Notes: generated from the letters alone by a model not told the origin. 64,000 nucleotides of DNA from Stenotrophomonas maltophilia R551-3 (GCF_000020665.1 NC_011071.1:858501-922500), one strand, 5' to 3'; shown: positions 1 to 8,729, numbered from the stretch's first letter. A program made the numbers and translations.

Positions 1-258
1 CCGTGGTGCGGCGCTGACCACCGCAAGGCGGGGTGGGCGCGGCTGGGCCGCCAGTGCCTGGATGAACTGAATGCCGTCCTGGCCGGGCATCAGCAGGTCG
101 CTCACCACCAGATCGTAGGGCTGGCACGCACACAGCGCGATGGCGGCGTCCACGTCTTCGCAGGCGTCGACCTGCACTCCCGCGCGGTTGCCGAACAGAT
201 TGGCAAGGAAGCCGCGTTGGAACGGCTGGTCCTCCAGGATCAGGACACGCTGGGTCAT
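1..258 (-). CDS. Response regulator, receiver domain (C-terminal part beyond window)
   Basis: Only the first 86 residues lie in the window. They form the start of a CheY-like receiver domain: an acidic pair at E9-D10, the likely phospho-acceptor D54 in VVSDLLMPGQDG, and the beta-4 switch serine in VVSAAP. The ATG overlaps the stop of the upstream hybrid kinase (ATGA at 255-258), so the two are almost certainly translationally coupled and form one signalling pair. The output domain is not visible. The receiver start (LILEDQPFQR) resembles regulators of the PvrR/RocR type that carry an EAL domain, but that is a guess. Confidence 0.85.
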   Translation of the reverse strand, partial: MTQRVLILEDQPFQRGFLANLFGNRAGVQVDACEDVDAAIALCACQPYDLVVSDLLMPGQDGIQFIQALAAQPRPPRLAVVSAAPR

Positions 259-3032
259 GCGGGGTCTCCTTGGCGCAGTGCGGTGAGTGCCTTGCGCAGG
301 CGGGCGATGTCGATGGGTTTGCTCAGGTAGCCCTGCATGCCGCTGGCCAGGCAGCGCTCGCGTTCCTCGGCGGTGGCATTGGCGGTGGCGCCGATCACCG
401 GCACTGGATTGCCGTCCTCACGCAGCTGGCGTGCAAGCGCATGGCCATCCATGCGCGGCATGTTGATGTCGGTCACCACCAGGTCGAAGGCCTGCTCGCG
501 GCACAGCGACAACGCTTCCACGCCGTCCTGGGACAGCGCCACCGTGCATCCCAGGGTGCGCAGCTGCTCGGCCAGGATCACCCGGTTGATCGGATTGTCC
601 TCGACCACGAGTACGCGCAGGTCCAGCGGGATCGGTAGTGTCGCGCGCTCGGCTTGCGGCAAGGCCGCACGCTGTTGCTGCAAGCGGGCGAGGGCATTGC
701 CGATCGCAGTCATGCCATGCAGGGTCACCACCAGGCTGCCGTCGGCCGCTTCGCTGGGCTGTTCACCACCCTCGATCGACGCCACCACGCGAGGGCCCGT
801 CCAGGCCAGTGGCATTGCGGCTTCGCCATCCATCAGGATCGCGCCGTCATGGTCGAGCAGGGTGGGGTCGCCCTGCAATGGCTGCGCATTGGCACCCCAG
901 CGGCGCAGCCAGCCGCACGCGCTGTCGACCAGTTCGCGGTCGCGGCCGCGTACCAGCACCGGAGGCTCGGGGTTGAGTACGGGCCCGTCCTCTGCAGCGG
1001 CCAACACCGGCAACGGCAGGCGCACGCTGAAGCTGCTGCCCAACCCCGGCTCGCTGACCACCTGCAGTTCGCCACTCATCAGGCGTACCAGGCGGTCACT
1101 GATGGACAGCCCAAGGCCAGTGCCCTGTGCACTGGCCGCACCCCGCACCTGGCGGAATGGTTCGAACAGGCGCGCCTGCTCTTCCGCAGCGATGCCCACG
1201 CCGGTATCGGTGACCTGCCAGACCAGTACGCTCGATTCAGCTTCGCGCTGCACCTGGCGCACGCGCAGTACCACCCGGCCGTGCTCGGTGAACTTGATGG
1301 CGTTGCTGAGCAGGTTGCCGAGCACCTGGCGGATCCGATCGGCATCGCCGAGCACGCGTGTCGGCAGGCGGGGGTCGGTGCACACCAGGATCTGCAGCCC
1401 CTTGCAGGTGGCCGAGGCCGCGAAGCTGCGCAGCACGCTTTCAGTCAGTTCGCGCGGTGAGAACGCCGCCGGTTCCAGGCTGAGCTGGCCGGACTCGATC
1501 TTCGAAACATCCAGCACATCGCTGATCAGCTGCAGCAGCACCGACGACGAGCTTTCGATGGTGCGCAGGTACTGTGACTGGCGCGGATCCAGCGTGGTAT
1601 GGCCGAGCAGCTCAAGCGTGCCGAGGACGCCGTACAACGGAGTGCGGATCTCATGGCTCATGGTGGCCAGGAAAGCGCTCTTGGCCTGGTTGGCTGCATC
1701 AGCGGCCTGGCGTGCGGAGGAGAGTGCGGCCTGCGCCTGGCGATGGCGTGAGATGTCGTGGAAGACGCACAGCAGTACGTCGTCGCCCTGGTAACGGCAG
1801 GCGGCGTGCAGCACCTGCAGCTGGCGGCCATCGCGGGCAGTGAATTCCAGGCCATGACCACGCTCACCGGCATGCCCGCGCCACGGTGCCTGCCAGTCGC
1901 TGTCTGCGCCTTCCTCGCCCAGCCAGTCGCGCAGCACCTGGTTGCAGAGCAGCAGATGGCGGTCGCTGCGACGGAGGACGCAGATACCGGCCGGCGCCAT
2001 GTCGATCACCGTTGAACTGAAGTCCAGGTTCTCCAGCAGGCGACGGTGCTGCTGCAGCGCCGGCTGGATGAGCTGACGGTCGACCCGATGCCGCAGCAGG
2101 CGCAGGGCGACACCCGCAAGCAGCAGCAACAACGTGCAGACCAGCAGCGGCACCGCCAGGTCACCCAGCAGCAGTGGCGGCGGCAGATGGTAGACCAGCC
2201 GCCAGCCATCATTGCCAACGCTCTTCACCAGGGCCACGCCGCGCGGCAGCCCACCGCTCCATAGCGTGCCGAAGCTGTCGTCCTGGCGTTGCCGCAGTGT
2301 GTCCCAGCCTGCACTGTCCAGACGGGGCGCCTGGCTGGACAAGGCCGGAGACCCTTCCCGGTCGAGCAGTGCATAGCCACCGATGCCCTGGCCATCGATC
2401 ATGCCTGCGGCGGCGGCATCGTCGAGCAGGAGCAGCAACCACTGCATCGGGCGCGGGCCCGCCTGTACCGGCTGGGCCAGCGCCACGCCGGTTTCGCCCG
2501 GGCGCATCCAGTACACGGGGTCTGCGCCGTCGAGGCTGCCGCCGCGGGCCTGCAACGCGCGCAGTGACGGCAGCTGGGCGAGCTCTACATCGATCGCTGC
2601 ACCGGCCAACCCGTGAGCGCCGTCTGCATCGATCAGCAACAGCCGTGTCTGCAGCGCCTGCAGCGTGTTCTCCGCGCGTGCTGAAAGCAGCATGCATTGG
2701 CCCGGCTGGCCTCCAGGCCCATCCAACGGAATCCGGCGCACGCCTTCGCCTTCGCCTGCTGCCGTCTGCGCGGCCGGGGCGCCCTTCACTACGGAATCGC
2801 CGAGGTAGCGCAGCAGGGCTTCGCGCTGGTCGAAATAGATCTGCGCCTTGTAGGCGGCAGCGTTCATTTCACGGCGATGAGTCGAGATGTCCTCGGTGAA
2901 CGCTGTAAGCAGATAGAAGCCCGCTGCAGCCGCCAGGCAGATGAACACGCACACGGTCAGGCAGCGCAGCAGCACGGATGCGGTGGTTGGCGGCGCAACG
3001 GGCGGCAGCGAAGGGCGGGGAATCCGGAACAT
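255..3032 (-). CDS. Hybrid sensor histidine kinase
   Basis: 925-residue inner-membrane sensor kinase. Order of parts: membrane helix at about 20-44, periplasmic region at about 45-290, second helix at about 291-314, PAS-like region at about 330-430, HisKA domain with phospho-His H460 in MSHEIRTP, HATPase domain with DTGVGI and GTGLGL motifs, and a C-terminal receiver domain from about 805 with D812, phospho-acceptor D855 (TDINMPRMDG) and K905. No Hpt domain is visible, so phosphotransfer to the downstream regulator would need either direct transfer or a separate Hpt protein. The periplasmic domain is not recognised, so the signal is unknown. The gene overlaps the next regulator by 4 bp. Confidence 0.93.
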   Translation of the reverse strand: MFRIPRPSLPPVAPPTTASVLLRCLTVCVFICLAAAAGFYLLTAFTEDISTHRREMNAAAYKAQIYFDQREALLRYLGDSVVKGAPAAQTAAGEGEGVRRIPLDGPGGQPGQCMLLSARAENTLQALQTRLLLIDADGAHGLAGAAIDVELAQLPSLRALQARGGSLDGADPVYWMRPGETGVALAQPVQAGPRPMQWLLLLLDDAAAAGMIDGQGIGGYALLDREGSPALSSQAPRLDSAGWDTLRQRQDDSFGTLWSGGLPRGVALVKSVGNDGWRLVYHLPPPLLLGDLAVPLLVCTLLLLLAGVALRLLRHRVDRQLIQPALQQHRRLLENLDFSSTVIDMAPAGICVLRRSDRHLLLCNQVLRDWLGEEGADSDWQAPWRGHAGERGHGLEFTARDGRQLQVLHAACRYQGDDVLLCVFHDISRHRQAQAALSSARQAADAANQAKSAFLATMSHEIRTPLYGVLGTLELLGHTTLDPRQSQYLRTIESSSSVLLQLISDVLDVSKIESGQLSLEPAAFSPRELTESVLRSFAASATCKGLQILVCTDPRLPTRVLGDADRIRQVLGNLLSNAIKFTEHGRVVLRVRQVQREAESSVLVWQVTDTGVGIAAEEQARLFEPFRQVRGAASAQGTGLGLSISDRLVRLMSGELQVVSEPGLGSSFSVRLPLPVLAAAEDGPVLNPEPPVLVRGRDRELVDSACGWLRRWGANAQPLQGDPTLLDHDGAILMDGEAAMPLAWTGPRVVASIEGGEQPSEAADGSLVVTLHGMTAIGNALARLQQQRAALPQAERATLPIPLDLRVLVVEDNPINRVILAEQLRTLGCTVALSQDGVEALSLCREQAFDLVVTDINMPRMDGHALARQLREDGNPVPVIGATANATAEERERCLASGMQGYLSKPIDIARLRKALTALRQGDPA

Positions 3033-3140
3033 GGACCGATGCTAGAGATCGCTGCCGAAGTGACGGAATCAGCTGTTTCCTAAAATCCCCAGCGGGCCGG
3101 CCCTGGCCGCGCTCCCGCGCTGGCTCCATTCAGGCAGCGC

Positions 3141-3166
3141 AAAAAAGAAACCCCGCCGAAGCGGGG
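3141..3166 (-). terminator. Rho-independent terminator of the TonB-dependent receptor gene
   Basis: On the minus strand the stem CCCCGC, loop TTCG, stem GCGGGG is followed by TTTCTTTTTT. It lies 28 bp after the receptor stop codon and before the kinase gene, so it separates the two minus-strand transcription units. Confidence 0.88.
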
Positions 3167-3193
3167 ATCTTCCGGAACGGTACCTGCGGCAGC

Positions 3194-5932
3194 TTACAGC
3201 GCACTGCCGCCGAACTTGTGCGTGTACTGCAGGTTGATCGTGCGGCCGATGCTGTCGAACCAGGACACGTCGTAGTACGGATACGCGGTGTACGAGGCGT
3301 CCTTCGGCGGCATTTTGTTGAACACGTTGACCACCGACAGCGACAGGCGCGAGTGGTCGTCGAAGCGGTACTGCAGCGACGCGTTGTAGCGGTAGGTTGC
3401 CTTGATGTACGGGCTGTCACCGCTGTCCCACTTGAACACCTGGTCGTAGCTGTCCGAGGTCGGCAGCTTGCCCAGGCGCGAACCGTAGACCGTGGCCGAC
3501 CATGCAGCCTTCTCCCAGGTCACGCTCAGGCTGGTCTTGGTGCGCGGGATGTCGAAGTTGCTGTTGACCGCGAACTGGTCCTGGATCGGATCACCGGGGT
3601 AGCGCTGGAAGTCGTGCTTCTTCACCCAGGTGTGGGTGCCGTTGAGGATGAAGTCACCAATGCCGGTCTGCAGGCGGTAGCGCAGGCCGATGTCGATGCC
3701 GGAGGTCGATTCGCGGGCGACGTTGATCGGGGCGACGCGCACGCCGTACAGGCGGCCATCACTGGTGCGGGTGATGCGGTCGAGCGCGTCCACGCAGGTC
3801 GGCGAGTTGATGTCGGCACTGCCGAGGCGGCAGTTCGCTTCGCTGGCCAGGATCGTGCGCACGTCCATGTCCTGCACCTGCTTGCGCATGTCGATGTCGA
3901 ACCAGTCCACCGACAGGTCCAGGCCGATCGCCGGCGACCAGACGAAGCCGGCACTCCATGAGGTGCTGGTTTCCGGGTCGAGCTGGCGGTTGCCGGTGCG
4001 GCTGCGGATCAGGTTGCGCTCGTAGTCCGAACAGTCGGTGGCGCCGTCGGCGCGGCAGCTGTACAGGTCCTCGGCGCTGGTCTCGTCATTGCCTGGGCCG
4101 GCGAAAACATAGTGCAGGTCCGGCGCGCGGAAGGCGGTGCCGTACGAACCACGCACCAGCAGGGTGTCGATCGGGCGCCATTCCAGGCCGCCGCTCCAGG
4201 TCGCCTTGCCGATGGTGTTGCCGGAATAGCGGTACTGGTCGTAGCGGCCGGCCACGCTCAGGTTGACCGTTTCGTGCAGCGGCATGCGCAGCTCGGCGGC
4301 GGTGGCCCAGCGGTTGCGTGAGCCCTTGCCGTCCGAATCCTTCCAGCTGTAGTAGTAGTACTGGGTGGCCAGCGGATCGGGGTTCAGCGAATACGCCTGC
4401 TGGCCCACTTCCACCGTCGCTGCGAAACCGGCATCGCCGCCCGGCAGGCCGAACAGCGCCGAGTTGGTCACGGTGAAGGCAGCTGTTTCGGTGCGCGATT
4501 TCGGCGAATAGGAGGTGCGTGCAGCGATCGAATCGTACTCGGCGCGGGTCAGCGGCCGGTAGAGGCGTGATGGGTCGGCGTTGTAGATCGGGAAGCCATC
4601 ATCGTCCACGCCCAGCTGCGGGCCCAGGAACAGGTCATTGGCCTTGGCGGCGATGATCTGCGCCCAGCTGATCCGCGACTGGTACTGCGAGTGGCTCAGG
4701 GCCGCTTCGTAATCCCAGTTGCCGGTCAGATTGCCCTTGAAGCCGGTGGTCACGCTGAGGGTCTTCTGCGTGCTGCGCACCATCGCATTGCGCAGGCCGC
4801 CCATTTCTTCAGGCGAGAACTGGCGCTGCCAGAACTCGATCTCGCCGGTGGCCTGGTTGTTGAAGTAGCCCGACTCATCGCCATTGGCATCCATGCGGCC
4901 CCACTTGGTGACGTCGCGCATCAGCGACATCGTGTGGTAGCCCAGCTGCACATCGGCGAACCACTGCTGGCCGTTGTCGAAGTCGTAGCTCAGCGAGGCG
5001 TAGCCATTGGCGCCGCGGCGCTTGCTGAGGATGGTGCCGTAGCCGATCGAGCTGTCGCTGCCGCAGTAGTAACCGTACTTCGGCCGATAGGCACGGTAGG
5101 TGCTGCCCTGGTTCTGCCCGGCCAGCGCTTCGCAGGTGGCCGCGCCCGGATCCAGGTAGTCATCGTTGTAGTCGGTGCGCAGATACGCGCGGCGGGCGAT
5201 GCGCGAGCCTTCGGTGGGGCCGTCCTGGGTCGAATCCTGGATGTCGCGCTCGTAGGCCCACAGCGGGGTCTGCGATTGCAGTTCAACGCTGTACACGGCA
5301 TTGAAGTTGCCGTGGCTGAAGCCGCTGGCGATGCTCACGTCGAACGACTCGCCACCGCCTTCGCTGGTGGTGCCCATGCGCATGTCGACGGTGGTGCCGT
5401 CGGCCTTCTTCTTCAGGATGAAGTTGACCACGCCGGCGATCGCATCCGAGCCGTAGATGGCCGAGGCGCTGCCGGTCAGCACTTCGATGCGCTCGATCAT
5501 GCCCAGCGGGATGTTGGAGACGTCGGTGAAGTTGCTCCGGCCCTTGAACGGCATCGGGAAATCGGCGATGCGGCGGCCGTTGACCAGCACCAGCGTGTGG
5601 TTCGGGCCCAGGCCGCGCAGGTCCACCTGCTGGGCGCCCGGCGAGAAGTCGGCGCCGCTGGACGACTGCTGGCTCTGCGTCTCGCCGCCGTTCTGGGTCA
5701 TCGACCGCAGTACGTCGGGCACGGTGGTGAAGCCGCTGGAGCGGATCTGCTCGGCGCTGATCACCGTGATCGGGGCGGGGCCTTCAACCTGGGCGCGCGG
5801 AATGCGCGAACCGGTGACCTGCACCGCGTCCAGCTGTTGAACCGAAGAGGAAGCCGGAGCCTGGGCCGCCGCGGAAGCAGCCACGCCCATCAACGCCAGC
5901 TGGATCGACCACGCCATCGCCTTTCTACGCAT
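3194..5932 (-). CDS. TonB-dependent outer-membrane receptor, probably for cyanophycin-derived peptides
   Basis: 912 residues. A signal peptide ends near residue 24 (ASAAAQA), a TonB-box-like segment (DAVQVTGSR) follows at 35-43, then a plug domain (PITVISAEQI, VDLRGLGP, VLVNGRRI, IYGSDAIAGVVNFI) and a long beta-barrel with typical terminal strands (NVFNK, GRTINLQYTHKF). It belongs to the large proteobacterial receptor group often used for carbohydrate or peptide scavenging. It is transcribed away from the cyanophycinase-like and isoaspartyl peptidase genes across a 170-bp gap with a LacI-type palindrome. This context suggests import of Asp-Arg or isoaspartyl peptides; the substrate is an inference and is not visible in the protein itself. 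Confidence 0.9.
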   Translation of the reverse strand: MRRKAMAWSIQLALMGVAASAAAQAPASSSVQQLDAVQVTGSRIPRAQVEGPAPITVISAEQIRSSGFTTVPDVLRSMTQNGGETQSQQSSSGADFSPGAQQVDLRGLGPNHTLVLVNGRRIADFPMPFKGRSNFTDVSNIPLGMIERIEVLTGSASAIYGSDAIAGVVNFILKKKADGTTVDMRMGTTSEGGGESFDVSIASGFSHGNFNAVYSVELQSQTPLWAYERDIQDSTQDGPTEGSRIARRAYLRTDYNDDYLDPGAATCEALAGQNQGSTYRAYRPKYGYYCGSDSSIGYGTILSKRRGANGYASLSYDFDNGQQWFADVQLGYHTMSLMRDVTKWGRMDANGDESGYFNNQATGEIEFWQRQFSPEEMGGLRNAMVRSTQKTLSVTTGFKGNLTGNWDYEAALSHSQYQSRISWAQIIAAKANDLFLGPQLGVDDDGFPIYNADPSRLYRPLTRAEYDSIAARTSYSPKSRTETAAFTVTNSALFGLPGGDAGFAATVEVGQQAYSLNPDPLATQYYYYSWKDSDGKGSRNRWATAAELRMPLHETVNLSVAGRYDQYRYSGNTIGKATWSGGLEWRPIDTLLVRGSYGTAFRAPDLHYVFAGPGNDETSAEDLYSCRADGATDCSDYERNLIRSRTGNRQLDPETSTSWSAGFVWSPAIGLDLSVDWFDIDMRKQVQDMDVRTILASEANCRLGSADINSPTCVDALDRITRTSDGRLYGVRVAPINVARESTSGIDIGLRYRLQTGIGDFILNGTHTWVKKHDFQRYPGDPIQDQFAVNSNFDIPRTKTSLSVTWEKAAWSATVYGSRLGKLPTSDSYDQVFKWDSGDSPYIKATYRYNASLQYRFDDHSRLSLSVVNVFNKMPPKDASYTAYPYYDVSWFDSIGRTINLQYTHKFGGSAL

Positions 5933-6062
5933 GAGGAATTCTCAGAAATGAAGCCGGCCCGCAGAGGTGGGGCCCTATCCCCCATTCAGATTTCCGGAAT
6001 GGGCGCGCGCATTTAACGCCTTTTTTATGTCCTTGACTACTGGGTTCCTATCTGGCAAAGAG

Positions 6063-6076
6063 TGAAAACGCTTGCA
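6063..6076. promoter_or_regulatory. LacI-family operator-like palindrome
   Basis: The 14-mer TGAAAACGCTTGCA fits the LacI/GalR operator pattern TGnAAnCGnTTnCA at all ten defined positions. It lies 26 bp before the ATG of the cyanophycinase-like gene and 130 bp before the divergent receptor start, where a repressor could control one or both promoters. No LacI-type regulator gene is in the window. A TTGACT hexamer lies at 6033-6038 but no convincing -10 goes with it. Confidence 0.55.
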
Positions 6077-6102
6077 AGTCGATTTTGTTCAGGGAGATCA
6101 AG

Positions 6103-7122
6103 ATGCGACGCCTCCACAGAACCCTGCACGGCCCCTTTGCCTGGCTGGCGCTGCTGGCCCTGGCCTGGCCGCTGGCGGCGCCTGCGCAGGACCTGCAGGG
6201 CCCCGGTTTCGCCTATTACGAAGTCGGTGATCTGGAAGCCCCCCGGCCTGGTCCGCGCGCGCCAGCGATGATGCTGATGGGGGGCGGCGAGTGGGTGCCC
6301 GAGGCCTTCCAGTGGTGGCTGAAGCAGGCCGGCAACGGCCGTGTGCTGATCCTGCGCGCGTCGGGCAGCGATGAGTTGCAGGACCGCCTGTACCGGGACA
6401 TCGGCGGCACCACTGCCGTGCAGACCCTGGTCTTCGACAATCGCCGTGGCGCCGACGATCCGGCGGTACTGCGCGTGGTCGCGGCGGCCGACGCCATCTT
6501 CATTGCCGGCGGCGACCAGTCGCGCTACATCCGCTTCTGGAAAGGCACCGCGCTGAACCGTGCACTCAATGCCCACGTGCGTGCCGGCAAGCCGATTGCC
6601 GGCACCAGCGCCGGGCTGGCGATCCTGGGCGGCTATGCCTATGGCGCGTTGGACGGCGGCAGCATCAGCTCCGCCGGGGCGCTGGCCGACCCGATGGGCA
6701 GCGCGGTGACCATGGACAGCGGCTTCCTGCAGATGCCCTATCTGCAGCGCGTGGTCACCGACACCCACTTCGACAAGCGCGACCGCCTCGGCCGCCTGAT
6801 CGTGTTCGTCGCCCGTGCCGTGCAGGACAGTGGCGATCCGGACATCGTCGGCATCGGCGTCGACGAGGACACCGCCCTGTGCGTGGAGCCGGATGGCCAG
6901 GCGCAGGTCTACAGCGCTGACGGCGAAGGCAAGGTCTGGGTGGTCAGCCCCGGCCGTGATGCCGATCGCCTGGTCGAAGGCGAGCCGCTGCGCTTCCACG
7001 CCGTGCCGGTGACCGTGGTCGCCAGCGGCAGCCGCATGCGCCTGGACGACTTCCAGGCCGAGGCCGATTACCAGGCCATGGCCGACGTCAGCGACGGCGA
7101 GATCGAAGTCGTGCGACGGTAG
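6103..7122 (+). CDS. Secreted cyanophycinase-like peptidase (family S51)
   Basis: 339 residues from ATG 6103, chosen because AGGGAGA (6091-6097) is correctly spaced; the TTG at 6085 has no such site. A signal peptide ends near AAPAQ (residue 29). S51 hallmarks: FIAGGDQ near 134-139, the nucleophile S169 in GTSAG, and DTHFDKRDRLGRL at 220-231, where H222 is a probable catalytic residue. Cyanophycinases cut multi-L-arginyl-poly-L-aspartate into beta-Asp-Arg dipeptides; the signal peptide fits periplasmic or extracellular action. The next gene encodes an enzyme that could split such dipeptides. The TAG stop codon is part of the GTAG that opens a SMAG repeat. Activity on cyanophycin is inferred from family and context. 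Confidence 0.85.
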   Translation: MRRLHRTLHGPFAWLALLALAWPLAAPAQDLQGPGFAYYEVGDLEAPRPGPRAPAMMLMGGGEWVPEAFQWWLKQAGNGRVLILRASGSDELQDRLYRDIGGTTAVQTLVFDNRRGADDPAVLRVVAAADAIFIAGGDQSRYIRFWKGTALNRALNAHVRAGKPIAGTSAGLAILGGYAYGALDGGSISSAGALADPMGSAVTMDSGFLQMPYLQRVVTDTHFDKRDRLGRLIVFVARAVQDSGDPDIVGIGVDEDTALCVEPDGQAQVYSADGEGKVWVVSPGRDADRLVEGEPLRFHAVPVTVVASGSRMRLDDFQAEADYQAMADVSDGEIEVVRR

Positions 7123-7201
7123 CGCCGGGCCATGCCCGGCGGCCTTGCCGCATCGCGGCCTTGCCGCATCGCTCTTTCCGCCGGGCATGGCCCGGCGCTA
7201 C
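7119..7201. repeat. SMAG-type GTAG palindromic repeat pair, inverted
   Basis: GTAG at 7119-7122 is followed by a GCCGGGC-CAT-GCCCGGC hairpin. An inverted unit ends in CTAC at 7201, with GCCGGGCATGGCCCGGC. Between them a 16-bp segment is duplicated in tandem (7141-7156 and 7157-7172). This matches the SMAG repeats known from S. maltophilia. The first GTAG provides the stop codon of the preceding gene. Confidence 0.9.
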
Positions 7202-7226
7202 CGAACACTCCCTGGAGACGTACCCG

Positions 7227-8243
7227 ATGAAACTGCGCCTGGCGCTGTCCACTCTGTTGTCCCTGCCCATGCTTGCCCAGGCCGCACCGGCAGCTTCACC
7301 GCTGTTGGTCATCCACGGCGGCGCCGGCGTCGAGCGCAAGGACCTGTCACCGGCTGAAGAGAAGGCCGCACGTGACGCATTGAGCGCCGCCCTGCGCAAG
7401 GGCCATGCGGAACTGGCCGCCGGTCGTCCGGCGCTGGCGGCGGTCACTGCGGCGATCACCGTGCTGGAGGACGATCCGACCTTCAACGCCGGCAAGGGCG
7501 CGGTGTTCACCCACGATGGCCGCAACGAGCTGGACGCGGCGGTGATGGATGGCGCGACCCAGGCCGCTGGTGCGGTGGCCGGCGTGCAGCGGGTGCGCAA
7601 TCCGATCCTGCTGGCGCAGACGGTGATGCAGAAGTCCCGGCACGTGATGATGGTCGGGCAGGGCGCCGAGTCCTTCGCGGTGGAGCAGGGCATGACCCTG
7701 GTCGATCCCTCGTACTTCCGGACCGACAAGCGCTGGCAGCAGCTGCAGCGGGCACTGAAGGAAGAGGCCAGTGGCCAGGCGCATGCCGACCTGGAGACTG
7801 CCAAGCACTTTGGTACCGTCGGCGCGGTCGCGCTGGATGCTCAGGGCCATCTCGCCGCCGGCACCTCCACCGGTGGCATGACCAACAAGCGCTACGGCCG
7901 TGTCGGCGACTCGCCGATCATTGGTGCCGGTACCTGGGCCGATGCCCGCTGTGCGGTGTCCGGTACCGGTTGGGGCGAGTACTACATCCGTACCGCGGCC
8001 GCGCACGAGATCTGCGCGCGCATGCGCTACCAGGGGCAGACGCCGGAGCAGGCCGGCAAGGGCGTGATCAACGAGACGATCCCGCAGATGGGCGGTGACG
8101 GCGGTGCCATCGTGCTGGCCGCAGACGGGAAAATGGCCACGCCGTTCAACACCCAGGGCATGTACCGCGGCTGGATCGGGGCCGACGGAATTCCCCATGT
8201 GGCAATTTTCGCCAGCGAGCCCCTGCCGGTGCCCGGGCAATAG
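7227..8243 (+). CDS. Secreted isoaspartyl peptidase / plant-type L-asparaginase
   Basis: 338 residues from ATG 7227, preceded by a GGAG site; upstream in-frame sequence is SMAG repeat. A signal peptide ends near AQAAPA (residue 22). This is an N-terminal nucleophile hydrolase: it should self-cleave before T197 in KHFGTVGAVA to give two subunits. HGGAG near 30-34, the GTSTGG loop (212-217) and GDSPIIGAGT are family signatures. The family hydrolyses beta-aspartyl dipeptides, including beta-Asp-Arg, and L-asparagine. Its place just after the cyanophycinase-like gene suggests the second step of cyanophycin breakdown to Asp and Arg. Confidence 0.9.
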   Translation: MKLRLALSTLLSLPMLAQAAPAASPLLVIHGGAGVERKDLSPAEEKAARDALSAALRKGHAELAAGRPALAAVTAAITVLEDDPTFNAGKGAVFTHDGRNELDAAVMDGATQAAGAVAGVQRVRNPILLAQTVMQKSRHVMMVGQGAESFAVEQGMTLVDPSYFRTDKRWQQLQRALKEEASGQAHADLETAKHFGTVGAVALDAQGHLAAGTSTGGMTNKRYGRVGDSPIIGAGTWADARCAVSGTGWGEYYIRTAAAHEICARMRYQGQTPEQAGKGVINETIPQMGGDGGAIVLAADGKMATPFNTQGMYRGWIGADGIPHVAIFASEPLPVPGQ

Positions 8244-8295
8244 CCTTGCGTATCAATGGCTTTGCGACGCATGTGAAAAAAAGTGAAAAAAAGCG

Positions 8296-8324
8296 TTGAC
8301 AGGTCCCCGCTTCATCTCCAGAAT
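8296..8324 (+). promoter_or_regulatory. Promoter of the tRNA-Tyr/Gly/Thr-tufB operon
   Basis: TTGACA at 8296-8301, a 17-bp spacer, then CAGAAT at 8319-8324, followed by the GC-rich TTGCGGGC. A GC-rich discriminator is usual for stable-RNA promoters under stringent control. It lies 56 bp before the first tRNA. Confidence 0.72.
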
Positions 8325-8379
8325 TGCGGGCTCACCACCACACACCGCAACGCTTCGGCGGCACGGAATGGGGTGGTAA

Positions 8380-8465
8380 GGAGGGATACCCAAGCGGCCA
8401 ACGGGGGCAGACTGTAAATCTGCTGGCTTACGCCTTCGGTGGTTCGAATCCACCTCCCTCCACCA
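8380..8465 (+). tRNA. tRNA-Tyr (anticodon GTA)
   Basis: The acceptor stem GGAGGGA pairs with TCCCTCC, the anticodon loop is CTGTAAA with GTA, a long class II variable arm is present, the T arm is GGTTCGAATCC, and CCA is encoded. First of three tRNAs co-transcribed with tufB, as in the tyrU-glyT-thrT-tufB operon of E. coli. Confidence 0.96.
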
Positions 8466-8489
8466 GTTTCACGTTGTGACATTCCCGGC

Positions 8490-8563
<74 letters not shown>

Positions 8564-8612
8564 TTGAATGAACTTTGAATATTATCGAGTTCATGTCATA
8601 ATGCAAAACTCG

Positions 8613-8688
<76 letters not shown>

Positions 8689-8729
8689 TCTTAAGCATCA
8701 CCTCTCAGACGAATTCGAGATAAGCAGCC

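Noticed and set aside
6031..6062. Full sigma-70 promoter for the cyanophycinase-like gene from TTGACT at 6033
   Set aside because: At 16-18 bp spacing the -10 positions read GCAAAG, CAAAGA or AAAGAG, none acceptable. The start site cannot be set from sequence.
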